DNA of 64,000 bases from Telopea speciosissima. Taxonomy: Eukaryota; Streptophyta; Magnoliopsida; Proteales; Proteaceae. The translations under genes were made by a program, and so were the position numbers. Shown piece by piece: positions 36,494-48,860 of this stretch. Numbering within the stretch: position 1 is the first letter of the stretch; every line of letters begins with the position of its first letter. Location: assembly GCF_018873765.1 (NCBI RefSeq), contig NC_057925.1, forward strand, positions 60,152,970-60,216,969, in the 5' to 3' direction. The notes under the pieces were generated by a model. That model had not been told where the DNA came from and did not search any database. It saw only the letters and a program-made list of their open reading frames with translations.

Positions 36494-38150
36494 TTGTGAT
36501 GGAAGTCACAATTTCTATGGCCTCCTTCTCGTTAGCGGGGAATCTTTACGTACGACCGGTCAAATCACGGAAACGACTAACCCCACTTAATTGGATCTTC
36601 ATCCCGTTCAGTTCCCTGCCCGCCTAGTTCTCCGGTGCTCCTAGTAGGGGGTATAATGATTATCTTATCCCTGTTTGAACACTCTACCCAATGAGATCCA
36701 TACCTTCTTATTAGAGGCATTGGGGAACCGGAGGAGATAATTTTCCTACTTGTGAACGAAATTTATAAAAGTATTTCCGAAATACAGGAACCTAGGAAGG
36801 AATTTTTGAACCCAAAGGAGAGGAGAAGTAATTATCCTGTTTTCCCCACTTATAATGGGTAGAGTTTAGTATTCAGGTCACGATACTAAGACAGGTAAGT
36901 GCTTTGGAGATTGGAGATTGGAATAAGAGATTTGGGGAAAAGAGTTCTCTGTCCGTCCCTACTCCTATATATATGAGGACCAATGGGAATGTGTGTGAAA
37001 GTATCAACGGGGGCATGAATCTCGTCTTTCATGGGGACGGGGTAGTCATTTTGCCTCATCATGTATCGGCTCAGTTCCTTGCTCTTGAATCCCCATTTTG
37101 GTAGTTAAACGACATAGGTTCGTGCTGGTGGTGGGGGTTTCTCGAGCATGGACAAGTAGCGTTGCTTGTAGGGGTTTCTGGTAAAGATGGTGATCATAGG
37201 TTTGGGTCGAGGTTCTCTTTATAGGTGGTTGAGTTCGAGTTCTCCACCATTGTTAGAAATCTAAGATTGAGTTTCATGCTGAGGTAAATGGCAACAATGC
37301 ATCAAGCGGGTAAAATTGTCGGATCACAATCGATACGGACCTAATCGAATTGGATTGGATTGGTATCGACAGAGACTGATAGCGTGCCCAATACTGTGAA
37401 CCTAAGCCATGGTTGTAGTGAAACAACTATTCCCATCAGAAATGGGTGCTCTGGAATCATATATTAGGTCCGTCTCTATTGATTCTGATTCACAACGGAT
37501 CGAAATTAATCGAAATTGATCTGGTGTATCGTTTAGAACCCTAGAAAATGGGAAAAAGAAGAAACAAAGATCTTTGCAAGTATGTGATTTTTGTTTTATA
37601 ATTTTGTAGTCAAAATATATGTAGATTTTACTACAAACATATGTTTATAAATCGAATTTCACTCCACCTACAGTGAATGGGATCTCATTCATTGAAGAAG
37701 TGGGTATGGATATTATTAGGAAGATATTTTAGAATATATTAAAATCTTAGGAGGAGTTTATGAAACCGGTGAACCGTCCTCTATCAATAAAATACAAAAC
37801 AGAAAACCTAATGATTTGACAATGCTATAAATGGAGCTAGCCTTAAAGCCATTCAATGACTTTCGAGTTTCGAACTAACTCATTAAATTGAAGTATCGTT
37901 TTCGTTTACCTTCCTTCCAAGTTCCAACGACCCACCTCCCTCTATTCATCCAATTTACATGTTCCCATGTGCAAACATCACATAGCAATGTTTTCTTTGC
38001 TCGTACCTGTCCTACAAGTCTAGGACGAAACCTCCAATTTGCCAGCACCTTGGATCTAAGGTTGTCAATCAACCCTCACCAGATACCCTAGATCGTGGGG
38101 CTACGATTAGATCAACCTAAACTTAGGATCGTCCAGCTCCCCCCCCCCCC

Positions 38151-38378
38151 ATCTTCGTATGAAATGACCAAAAATCCTCTGTTTTTGTTGGGTTGGATTC
38201 TTCAGCTCCAGCCATGGCTGGAGTAGAGCCAGACCCCATAATTGGCCCGTCCACCTCCCCCCTCCCCCCCCCCCCCCCAATCTTCGTATGAAATGACCAA
38301 AAATCCTCTGTTTTTGTTGGGTTGGATTCTCCAGCTCCAGCCATGGCTGGAGTAGAGCCAGACCCCATAATTGGCCCT
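38151..38378. repeat. 129-bp tandem duplication with a palindrome in each unit
   Basis: ATCTTCGTATGAAATGACC starts at 38151 and again at 38280. Each unit contains the perfect palindrome CTCCAGCCATGGCTGGAG and ends ATAATTGGCCC. The units are separated by a poly-C run, which could have promoted slippage. Confidence 0.92.
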
Positions 38379-38689
38379 TTGAGCATACAATTCGTAGAAA
38401 GGGATCCTAGGGCGTAATTCTATATCAATCTAACTCCAATGGCCCCATCTCAAATCCAATTCAAACATAATCAATCCAATACAATCAAGTTAATTCAATT
38501 AGGTCTGGTTGTCCTCAATCAAATCCATAATAACGCCAATCGATAGGCTCAATAGGTTTTTCTTACTCCCATAGTTAGGTTTTATTTTTAGTTAATTCAT
38601 CGTGCAATCTTAATTAGACTCATCTAATGTAATATGTTGTTTATAATAGGTTAAATAAGTTTGCTTCATTAACCAACAGCTGCCTAGGG

Positions 38690-38815
38690 CAGTTGGTTAG
38701 CTGTGGTGTGTTTCATGCCCATGCTCACCAGGAGGTTTTCAATTCGAGTCTCCTAACTGGTACCTTCCCCCCTCTCTATTCCCCCCTCCTAAAAAATAAG
38801 ATATATATAAAAGCT
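38690..38815 (+). mobile_element. Possible tRNA-derived SINE
   Basis: GGGCAGTTGGTTAGCTGTGG resembles a polymerase III A-box region. About 45 bp later TTTTCAATTCGAGTCTC resembles a B-box, followed by pyrimidine-rich and A-rich tails. It does not fold as a proper tRNA (no matching acceptor stem), so a SINE relic is likelier than a gene. Confidence 0.4.
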
Positions 38816-39321
38816 CCCAATTCCCCCGCCCCCCCCAAAAAAAAGTTTATTTCATTGGTGTAATTAGATTACAAAAGCTTGCATGTCCATTATGTTACTC
38901 AAATTTCCCATTTTTAGTATAATTAGCTTTATTTCATGACTTTAGCTTGCATTAGCATGTAATTTGGTTCAGTTCATGAATTCAACACGTTTAGTATTAT
39001 TAGATTAGCATAGCTCACATGCTTAATTTCGTTTAGTTAAATTCCATGACCCATCTAGTTTGGTTAGTTGTTTTCATTTCATATAATTAGATTAAATTAA
39101 TATGGCTTGCGTGATACTGTCACCTTTAATTTTAGTCTAAAATTCAAAACAAAGAAAACCATTTCACTTGTGCTGATTTATGTAATGTCATTATCAAAGT
39201 GGGTCGCTAAGTATAGTTTGGCCATTTTAGAGTTCAAAGTTAGAAATTAAGATAAAAGATGAAGAAGATAGGTTGCAGAGAGGTTCTCGCGAGCTCAGAT
39301 CACATTCTCATGTGTTCTCGT

Positions 39322-39398
39322 ACGCTGGATGCCAGCCATATGGCTTCCACTCCCCCTTAGGCAGGGAGTGTGGATTTCATTTGGCTGGCATCTAGCGT
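39322..39398. repeat. 77-nt imperfect hairpin
   Basis: ACGCTGGATGCCAGCCATAT on the left pairs with ATTTGGCTGGCATCTAGCGT on the right. The stem continues through CTTCCACTCCC/GGGAGTGTGG around a loop of about 10 nt. Size and mismatch pattern resemble a miRNA precursor or a very short MITE; sequence alone cannot decide. Confidence 0.8.
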
Positions 39399-40590
39399 TG
39401 AAGAACCATTCTGTTAGATAATTGATCAATATGCCAAAACCTTCAGAGTTGATGGAACAGATTAAATCAAGTCTTTTAACATATATGGTCCATTTTAGGC
39501 TGGTCTAATCTAGCACCCATACACCAGAATGGACCCCATTAGGCACATAACATATTTTCATAAGAAAATGTGATCCAACCTCCCTCCCTTGAGGTTCTTG
39601 AGTCTCGATTGTTGAGTAAATGACAAATGCCGAACGCCAATAACCTAACAATTAGGCTCATCCTTCTATACGACCAATGAAGGCCAGGTCCCACTACTAT
39701 GGAATCGAGATCAGATCATGGATTAAAGTATTTGATATCGCCAACACAATACGATACGAATACCTTGATCCCACGATCTAATCTTAATTCTATTAGCGCA
39801 GATACCAAAAAACACAAAGAAATAAAACAGATTTAGGCAAAGATATCATAGAGATTTAACGTGATTCAGACACCAAATTTGATATGCTATATCTACAGGA
39901 GAAGTTGAAGATGATTCACTATGTGATGGGGAGAAAAAAATTACAATGAAAATCTCTCAAGAACACTCAAAAGGTCGCAACAAGAACTTTTCCCAAAAAA
40001 AGATTTAACATGAAAATAGCCAAATCCCACACACTTTCCCTTCGCTTACACAACAAAAGACAATATAATTACATGGAAATACTCCTCCAACTCGGGTCAA
40101 ACCAACGAATCGTGTTGGACCAAACACTGACGTACTTATCGACTCAAACCCTCCACTACCATCACAGAACGCACAAAATTTCTCCTTCAAGTTGCCATAG
40201 AAAAATATCGAAGCGGAACAAACATCGAAACGAATACAATAATTCAAGATACACACAGGGCAGATTCATACAATCAAACCCCACAAATAAAAGATGTCTT
40301 CTTCTGCTTCTTCTTCTTCATCTCTTATCTTCCTACCCATAATGTCTAAAATCGACAAACCGACCCACACACACTGATTATGACATTGCATAAATCACCA
40401 GACTCTGAAAATGGTTTCTTTCTTTCATTCTTTCTTTCTTTAGAATTCTATTCCCTTCATGTTGGGAGCTTGTGTATTTTTGTTGCTTTCCCACTCAAAA
40501 CTGATTACATCGATCTTCTTCCTGGAGTACAGTGACCACTCTATTTCTTCCACGTCATTACATCTTTCCGTGACATTTAGAACTGGGATA

Positions 40591-40728
40591 CTCTCCAATG
40601 ACATTTAACCACCAGAGTCGATCTCACACCATCCATGGGGTGTGGGGTGTGGGGTGTTGGGTGTGGGAACCACACCCTATGGATCGATGGTGTGAGATCG
40701 ACTCTGAGGGTTAAATGTCATTGGAGAG
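40591..40728. mobile_element. Foldback element in the LOX-C promoter
   Basis: CTCTCCAATGACATTTAACC at 40591 and GGTTAAATGTCATTGGAGAG at 40709-40728 are exact inverted copies. The arms continue for a further 25 bp or so (AGAGTCGATCTCACACCATC), with a GGGTGTGG repeat in the loop. It ends 127 bp before the LOX-C ATG. Confidence 0.9.
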
Positions 40729-42070
40729 GACCTAACCTTGCTATACTTTATACGTACTTATCTTCTACGAACTTTGTTTTCTTCTGTGATCTCTCCGTAA
40801 ATAACTAACTATGAGGGGAAAAGGCAAAAAAGGCAAGAAAAGATGGAGAGATCGATGTTTGAGACTCGACTAATGCGCCCATCTGATACTTATGGAGGCC
40901 GGCTCTTATTGGGTTTACCCAAGTTGATCATCTCCATCCACGGGACTAATAAAGTGCCGGCGACGGCAACTGTGTTTCCGACACTGAAGAGTGGTTGCCG
41001 TTATAATCGTGTTCGATCATCAGTCTTCAGTGATGGCATTAGAGCTATGGCTAATACTGCAGTAGAGAGTTCCTCTTTCACCGTTACTGCTGTTGTCACC
41101 GCTAAGGTTCCATTAAGCCTCGGTAACGTTGAGGATATTCTTGGGAGAACCTTTCAGTTGGAGCTCGCAAGCACCCAACTTGATCCAAGTAAATAGTAGT
41201 TTATATTTTATATATGTATATATATTATAGCAATTTACGTTTATGCACGTTTATAGTACTTGATACTTCATCTTCGGCATTGCCATCAACAAAGCATAAG
41301 AATAAGCATAATGACAATGACTTGATTGGATCATTATCGTCTCCTGTTTCCTACCCAGTACAGTGGTCCAGCCGTTCAGTTCCACTCATAGGGAGTCAGA
41401 AATGACGATTTAACCCCCTGCCCTAACACATTGCCCGAGGGAGATTAAAACGTCATTTCCTCCTCCCTATGAGTGGAATTGGACCATTGTACGGGCAAGA
41501 ACAGGACAGAAAAAAAATTCTGAATTGAGGGATCACCTTGGGCCCTCAAGCCATACAATGACTTGAGATTCCTAACTCATTAGGCCCATAATTAATGAGG
41601 TATCCGTTTCGTTTTCCTACCTTGCTCCCATCCACCTCTCTTCAGCCAATTTACATGTGCCAATGTCCAATATCACATGTAATATTGTTTTTAGATAGGA
41701 GTGTGAAAGGCATATGAGGTTATTTTTGTCAACTTAGCTAAAGTTTTTATTTTTGGAATTTTCTAAGTGTCACTATGCTTAGTGAAATATAACGCTTCAC
41801 TATATGCTATTGGGTGTTAGTCCATGTGATAGAGAACTCCCCATATATCACAATGACCAAATTTAAGTCCAAAGTAAATAAGGAAATTTGTTTAAATTCT
41901 GATTCAAAGTTTTAATAAAATTACCAGAATGCTATCAAATGGAGATGAATATAAAATACAAAAGTGCATCTTTGGTAATTTTATCTATTTCCTCTACTCA
42001 TTTTAAGCTGAAATTGAACCAATGAAATGCTTGCTTGATCCGTTATCACATATACCAACTCAAGGATCTT

Positions 42071-42234
42071 TATCACCTCCAGTTGGCTGCCCGGCCCAGT
42101 TCCCCAGTTCATCTAACAAAGAGGGGCTGAAATAACCTCTCTACCCATGCCCAAACACTCTGTCCGGGTGGGGTCCGCCATCCCCCTATTAGAGGAACTG
42201 GGGAACTGGGCCGGTCAGCAAACTGGAGGTGATA
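42071..42234. mobile_element. Foldback element in LOX-C intron 1
   Basis: TATCACCTCCAGTT at the left and AACTGGAGGTGATA at the right are exact inverted copies. Inner arms CGGCCCAGTTCCCCAGTTC and GAACTGGGGAACTGGGCCG also pair. The loop contains CACTCTGTCCGGGTGGGG, shared with the element at 60511-60652. Confidence 0.88.
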
Positions 42235-42579
42235 ATTTTCCCCAACTCATATGCTACAATGTGACAAATAGTGAAACGTTACACTTCACTAGCAAGAGAG
42301 CATACTTCACTAGCAAGAGAGCATATATAGGATCTTGTATCAAAAACATGTGGGGTGGTAAGAAAAATATGACCTTTTGAAATTGATGGCAATGCACTGA
42401 TAATGTTTTTTAAAAAAAAAATTCTTGAAGAGACAGGATTGGGGAAGGATACAATAAAAGGGTACGCAGGTTGGGTGAGCCAAAAAAAAGGGAATGCAAA
42501 GTTTGAAGGCAAGGTGGTGGTTCCTGCAACTTTTGGCGAAGTGGGTGCAGTGCTTGTGGACAATGAACACCCTACCTAT

Positions 42580-43502
42580 TGGGTAATTGTATTACAATTC
42601 CTTACAAATAATTGAAACAACACGAATTGCAATACAATAGATTAAGCAGTAGAAACTAGGCTTGACCTTTGGCTGAAATGAGAAGACCAAAGCTTGAATT
42701 TGATGTAGAACCACACCCGCAACAACTTGAACAAGCTTGAGGTTGAGTCACACTTGTGGTGCTGCCTCTAAGGTAATTGATGCCTCCTATTGCCAAGGAG
42801 TGTTCTGCACCACTACCCCAAGATAAAACAACCTCCAACTAGAAGATGAAGCAGTCCTTCTAGTCCCTTGAAGGAGCCAAGAGCTTCAACACAGCAACCC
42901 TCTAACACACTTAGAAGAAAAGAGAGAGAGAGAGAGAGAATAATACTCCTAGTGATTGCTAAGTATGGGCATGAACATGTATCCAAAGATGTCTCTTACA
43001 AAGCAATTGGTTGGGTTTATATAGGCCCAAGACTAGTCCTTGCATTCCCTTGGAATTCTCAAGAATAACCATCCACTTATGATCAAATTGAAGAATAAGA
43101 TTTATGGGCATGAATATGGACATGAATTGGAGGTTAATTCCAAATTCATGGTCATTCCCCACTAAGGGTCATGAATGACCTTAAAATTCATTCATTCTCC
43201 ACTAAGACCATAAAGGCCTTAAAACCCCATAAAATGGTCATTCTCCACTAAGGACCATAAAGGCCTTAATACCCATAAAGGGAGAGACATCACCTATGGC
43301 CATGAATTGAGAAATCAATCTCATTCAATATCCTTGACCCACCTTCCCACTCATGATAGTGACCATGAATAGACTTTAGGGTACCCATAGAATGTTACAA
43401 CCTTTGGAATTACTTCTTTGATCACATGGGTCCCACACCATAACAAAGCAATCAAAAAATTTTGAAACTTAAAATAAAATAAAATATATTTTAAATCTAA
43501 CA
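42580..43502 (-). repeat. Copia 3' LTR
   Basis: It begins TGGGTAATTG and ends ATCTAACA on the plus strand, so both ends have the TG...CA form. It contains a (GA)n tract at about 42919-42939. The left edge is in LOX-C exon 2 (CACCCTACCTAT, then the LTR). Confidence 0.9.
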
Positions 43503-44082
43503 ATCCCCCACAAGTTTCAAAACGACACGAGACACACATGCTGTGACTGAATTAGACACTATAGGACACATCGTTGTAGGTGTCTTCCGGACTTGAACCT
43601 ACACTAGGTCTAATGAACCGCTACGAGTAGAGGTGGAGTCGAGACTCCTTGAACCTTTTCTCATTGGTGTAGCTGACCGTCCCATCAACCATATCCCATA
43701 GGTCGACTCTTGTGCTACCCATCATAAAATCACTTTGGACTTTTGAACCGGCCATATCCCTTATCTTGAACTCGTGAATGTTTTAGAGAACTCGCCTATA
43801 AGTTCTCATCGACGGCGGCCACACCCCCTACATTCACTTAGGTTAGTCCCTGGTGTGCACCACAACTGACACACCCCCACATTTCCTGGGATTAGACTAA
43901 TTAAGAGCTTTACCGCTCAACCTCTTTCTTTGTGGTAGTACTACTTTCACCATCTACAGCTTGGAATGAATATTTATACAAGTAGTAGTACAAAACCGAT
44001 CAACCAGTGATTTCGTTTGTACCCCTTGAACCTAATTCAGGCATTTAGCATCTTCACATAGGTAGGGTGTCCATCACATGAC

Positions 44083-47000
44083 CTATGGATTAGGCATTAA
44101 CCCCATTCCTGTAGATGCATTACACAAGTTCTTGACAGACATAGGCTTTGTGAACATGTCAGCTTGGTTACTTTCTGACTTCACATAATCGATAGCTATC
44201 ATTCCTTCATCTATGTACTGTCTCACAAGGTTGTGTCTGAGGCGTATGTGCCTCCTCTTACCATTGTATATCCGGTTCTTGGCTAGATGTATAGCCGCTT
44301 GGTTATCACAATGTAGTGATACCGATGGCGCCGGTTTTTGCCACAATGGAATACCCGCCATTAAATTTCTAAGCCATTCGGCTTCCGTTCCTGGCTTTTC
44401 CAAGGCTATGAACTCAGCTTCCATGGTAGAGCCTGTCCCACAAGATTGCTTTGTGGACTTCCATGAGATTGCACCGCCTGCTAGTGTAAACACATATCCA
44501 CTAGTAGCTAAGGACTCGTTTGTATCCGAAATCCAATTTGCATCACAATACCCTTCCAAAACTGTTGGTTTACCACTATAGTGTAAACTATAGTTTATAG
44601 TGCCTTTTAGGTACCTTAATAACCTATCAATGCGCTCCAATGTTCCTTACTTGGATTGTGAGTATGTTGACTCAACTTTTCTACCGCAAGGGCAATATCG
44701 GACGCGTACAATTCATTAGATATGTGACCGAACCAATAATTTGAGCATATCTTTTTTGATTCGGTTCACCTAGGTTCCTTTTCAAGTGACACCCCATATC
44801 AAAAGGTGTTTTAACCGCTGAAACTTCATGGTACCCATACCTTTTAAGTATATTTTCTGCATATCGGGTTTGGGATAATGAAATATGATTTCCTTGCTTG
44901 GTGATTTTGATCCCAAGGATCATATCAGCCTCTCCTAAGTCTTTTGTGTCGAAACTAGACATCAAAAGTTTCTTAGCTTGATTAACCATTTCCAAGTTTG
45001 TTCCCATTATGAGCATATCATCTACATATAGTAGTATGAATACACCCCTACCACCATGAAACCTGCTATATAAGCATCTTTCAGCGTCATTTACAACGAA
45101 TCCATTTGAAATTAGAACCTTGTCCAATTTTTCATGCCATTGCTTGTGCTTGCTTCAATCCATATAAGGATTTCCAAGTTTGCAAACCTTTCGCTCTTGG
45201 CCAATTACAACACAACCTTCTCGTTGCTTTATATAAATTTTCTCCTCTAAGTCCCCATTAAGAAATGCCGTTTTCACATCCATTTGATGGATGACCAGGT
45301 TATATATTGACGTCATTGCCAACATAACCCTTATCGTGACAATTCTAGACACCGGGCAAATGTGTCAAAGTAATCAATATTAGGCTTTTGCCTAAAACCT
45401 TTGACAACAAGTCTGGCCTTGAAACGATCAAGTGACCCATCACTTTTTAATTTCTTTCGAAATATCCACTTGGTTTCCAAAGTTTTGGAGCCGAATGGTA
45501 AATCCACCAATTCCCAAGTGTTATTCGCCAAGATTGAATCTAGTTCACTCTTGATTGCCTCTTTCCAAAAGACGGCATCCAGTGATGTAATAGCCTCTTT
45601 GTATGTAAGAGGATCCTTGTCTACTAAATAGACAAGCCACTCATCATCTGTATATTTGGGTCTTTTGAGTCGCTTGCTCATCCTAGGTCGACTTTCGTCA
45701 TCATTACTCAATTCTTGATTGGTAACCCTTTCATTTGACTCCATTTCCCCATTAGTCAATTGACTATCCTTACTTATAGGTAATATGGACTTAAAGGGAA
45801 ATAAATTTTCAAAAAACTCAACGTCTCTTGATTCTGTGATGCTATTTGGTTCAATAACATCATCCATAGCTTTGATCACCATGAACCGGTATGCCGTACT
45901 ATTTGTAGCATAACCCAAAAACACACAATCACATGTTTTTTGTCCCAATTTTTTTTTCTTGGAATCCGGTAACAACACCTTAGCCAAACAACCCCAAACC
46001 CGTAGATGTTTTAGACTTGGTTTCCTACCAAACCATTTCTCAAATGGAACCATACCAGTCTTGCTATGTGGGATTCTATTTGATAGATAACATGCCGATA
46101 GCATGGCTTCCCCCCACATATCAAGTGGTACACCTGAACTCAATAACATAGAGTTCATCATCTCTTTAAGAGACCTATTTTTCCTTTCGGCAACCCCATT
46201 TGATTCCGATTGGTATGGAGCGGTTGTTTCATGGATAATTCCATTTTCCTCACAAAACTTATCAAGGTTAAAGTACTCAGCCCCTCTATCAGTTCTAAGT
46301 CTCTTAACCTTCTTACCAAGTTGATTTTTAACTTTCATTTTGTAAGATATGAACGCCTTTCCGGCCTCATCCTTTGATTTGAGTAAATACACCATGGTAT
46401 ATCTAGAGTGGTCATCTATGAAAGTTATGACATAGTTGTTTCCTCCCCTAGACTCATATGACTTGTAGTCACATAAGTCACTATGGATTAATTCCAAGAG
46501 ATTACTCTTCCTATCCATAGTCTTGTGAGGTTTTTTGGTTAACTTTGCCTCTACACAAGTTATGCACTTGGTTACAGGGGATTCCACCTTATCAGTGATC
46601 ATGCCTAACTTGCATAGTTTGGTGATATATTTCACACTACTATGACCCAACCTACCATGCCACAAATCAAAAAAGTTAGAAGAGACAATCATGTAAGCAG
46701 AAGAAGTACTAGTTTTCTCAATTACAATATTTCCAACACTTAGTACAAACAACCCCTCACTAAGGTATCCCTTCCCTACAAAAACATTGTTTTTAGTGAT
46801 AACCGCCTTATCACTTTCAAAAGCCAATTTCATTCCTACTTTATTAAGCAAAGGAACTGAAATTAAATTGCGCCTAATATCCGGCACATGAAGAACATTG
46901 GTGAGAACCATAGTCTTCCCTGAAGTGAGTTTCAAAGTCACTTTTCCTTTTCCCATAACAGGAGCACTTTGGGAATTCCCCATAAATACCTTTCCATCCT

Positions 47001-47930
47001 CTGTATTCATGGAATAAGAGGAAAACATCTTCAGATCACCACAAATATGTCTTGTGGCACCAGTATCCAATACCCAATCTTTTGATTTTTCAATCAAATT
47101 TGCTTCCGTGACCATAGCAATAAAGACGTTGTCTTCAACTAGGTTCACCTTTTCAGAATTTTTCTTCCTGAACCGACAATCTTTTTTGAAGTGTCCTAGC
47201 TTACCACACACAAAACAAGTAAGTTTCTTCTTCTTGAAAGAAGGCTCATCATTGTCTTGACGATTCTTCCTTTTCTTGTTTTGTTTGTTGGTCTCTACCA
47301 AGTTCGCTTTTAGGCGTCTTTCCCAAGGTCTTTTTCACCCTTGTCCTTGTGCCGGTTCTTCTCCTCAATTTTGATCCTTACAATCAATTGGTCTAGAGTC
47401 AACTCCGTCTTCTTATGTTTCATAGACGCCTTAAATGCATCCCAAGAAGATGGAAGCTTTTCAATCAAGGCACCGGTCACAAATTCTTCCGGTAGAACCA
47501 TCTTTTCCTTTGCTAGCTTTCCAACCAAAATTTGAAATTGATCAATTTGGCTTGAGACGGTGTCATTATCTTTCATAGCAAAGTTTAGAAAGTTAGCCAC
47601 CAAGTACTTCCTTGAACCAGCATCCTCAAGAGAGTACTTTTTTACCAACGCATTCCAAATCGAACATGCATACTCCAAAGAACTATACACATAGTATAGG
47701 TCATTTGATAATGCATTCAAAATTCGATTCTTGCACTGGTAATCCGCTTGAATCCAAGCCACCCTTTTGCCCTCATTTTCGGGATCATTACTTTTTCCGG
47801 CATGGGTTCGATCCAAGGCAAATACCACCCCAATTTGGGCTAATGCAAACAACATCATTTGCCTCCATCGTTTGAAGTTTTGACCTCCAAACTGCTCGAT
47901 CTTGTCAAATTGAGATAATCCTCATCTTAC
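44083..47930 (-). pseudogene. Copia gag-pol, frameshifted
   Basis: Minus-strand blocks: gag at about 47930-47310 (FKRWRQMMLF; the UBN2-like region), zinc knuckle CFVCGKLGHFKKDC near 47210, and protease DTGATRHIC near 47060. Then integrase (HGRLGHSS ... CITCVEAK zinc part, core IDDHSRYTMVYL, RTDRGAEYF, ESNGVAERKNRS), then RT (KARLVVKGFRQKP; YVDDMLIMG at about 45030) and RNase H ([20 protein letters not shown]; end at 44083). The long frame is 47301-45331. Frame breaks lie near 47312 (gag-pol), about 45340, about 45150 and about 44660, so no functional polyprotein is made. Integrase before RT defines copia. Confidence 0.93.
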
Positions 47931-48190
47931 CCAAACCGGGATAAGCTCCGTCACCACCGGGATAACATTGGTGGGAATTGAGTCAATGGTAGGAAAAAGA
48001 GGAATCTACTTACCATTGCGGCTAACAGAACTCTGCCTTCTTGGTTGTTGATTGCTCCTTCAATACTTGTGTTTGAAGGATTTCCTTCATTGCGACTCCA
48101 TCACGGTGTTGTTGTTCAAGCATCACCCTTGTTGCTTACGTCTCCAAGATCAGCCATGAGATCTTATAATATCAATTACCTTAAACTTGT

Positions 48191-48621
48191 TGGGTAATTG
48201 TATTACAATTCCTTACAAATAATTGAAACAACACGAATTGCAATACAATAGATTAAGCGGTAGAAACTAGGCTTGACCTTTGGTGAAATGAGAAGACCAA
48301 AGCTTGAATTTGATGTAGAACCACACCCGCAACAACTTGAACAAGCTTGAGGTTGAGTCACACTTGTGGTGCTGCCTTTAAGGTAATTGATGCCTCCTAC
48401 TCGCCAAGGAGTGTTCTCGCACCACTACCCCAAGATAAAACAACCTCCAACTAGAAGATGAAGCAATCCTTCTAGTCCCTTGAAGGAGCCAAGAGCTTCA
48501 ACACAAGAACCCTCTAACACACTTAGAAGAAAGAGAGAGAGAGAGAGAATAATACTCCTAGTGATTGCTAAGTATGGGCATGAACATGTATCCAAAGATG
48601 TCTCTTACAAAGCAATTGGTT
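48191..48621 (-). repeat. Copia 5' LTR, truncated
   Basis: It matches 42580 to about 43010 of the other LTR, with small differences (CAGTAG versus CGGTAG, a one-base loss in GGCTGAAATG). Homology stops after AGCAATTGGTT, where the viral sequence CAGTTTCCACTGG begins. Confidence 0.93.
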
Positions 48622-48631
48622 CAGTTTCCAC

Positions 48632-48650
48632 TGGTATCAGAGCCATAGCC
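48632..48650 (+). promoter_or_regulatory. tRNA-Met primer-binding site of the pararetrovirus
   Basis: TGGTATCAGAGCCATAGCC is complementary to the 3' end of plant initiator tRNA-Met over its first part, the conserved minus-strand primer site and coordinate origin of caulimovirids. It lies at the very start of the integrated unit. Confidence 0.9.
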
Positions 48651-48860
48651 TGAAATAATAGGCTCGTTTATTGTGCTCTTCACCTTCTTTTAGTGCTTTT
48701 TCCATTTTTACGACGAAAAGGTTGGGTAAACTAGAACTGGACCGCTTCGAAGGGGCAAACGGACTGTAAGACCCGGTGATCGGCGGTGTACCACTAGTTA
48801 GTGCCTTTTCCCAGTTCAAAACGGTAAAATGCACTTTTAAAAAGGGGGATAGTGCCATTT

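Larger units (their letters stand above)
36494..40590. other. Spacer between divergent LOX-B and LOX-C
   Basis: No gene is recognised. It holds a probable foldback element at about 36600-36750 (ending GGAGATAATTTTCC like those at 42234 and 60652), GAATCGG-type repeats at 37320-37520, a 129-bp tandem pair, a tRNA-derived repeat and a short hairpin, listed separately. Open frames at 40010-40342 have no recognisable motif. Confidence 0.5.
42580..48621 (-). mobile_element. Copia LTR retrotransposon inserted in LOX-C exon 2, 5' LTR truncated
   Basis: The 3' LTR is at 42580-43502 and the internal region, with gag, protease, integrase, RT and RNase H in copia order, is at 43503-48190. The remaining part of the 5' LTR is at 48191-48621. 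A polypurine tract (minus strand CTTGTGGGGGAT) abuts the 3' LTR. A canonical TGGTATCAGAGC primer-binding site is not present beside the 5' LTR. The outer 490 bp or so of the 5' LTR is gone, replaced by viral DNA, so no target duplication can be tested. LTR copies differ by about six substitutions plus a few 1-2 nt indels over about 430 bp by eye, indicating a fairly recent insertion. Confidence 0.93.

Noticed and set aside
38690..38815. tRNA gene
   Set aside because: A- and B-box-like motifs are present but no acceptor-stem pairing or anticodon arm of the right geometry; treated as a SINE relic. The same reasoning applies to the Au SINEs.
40010..40342. A 110-codon plus-strand gene upstream of LOX-C
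   Set aside because: Low-complexity C-terminus from a CTT repeat, no motif, and an equally open frame on the other strand.
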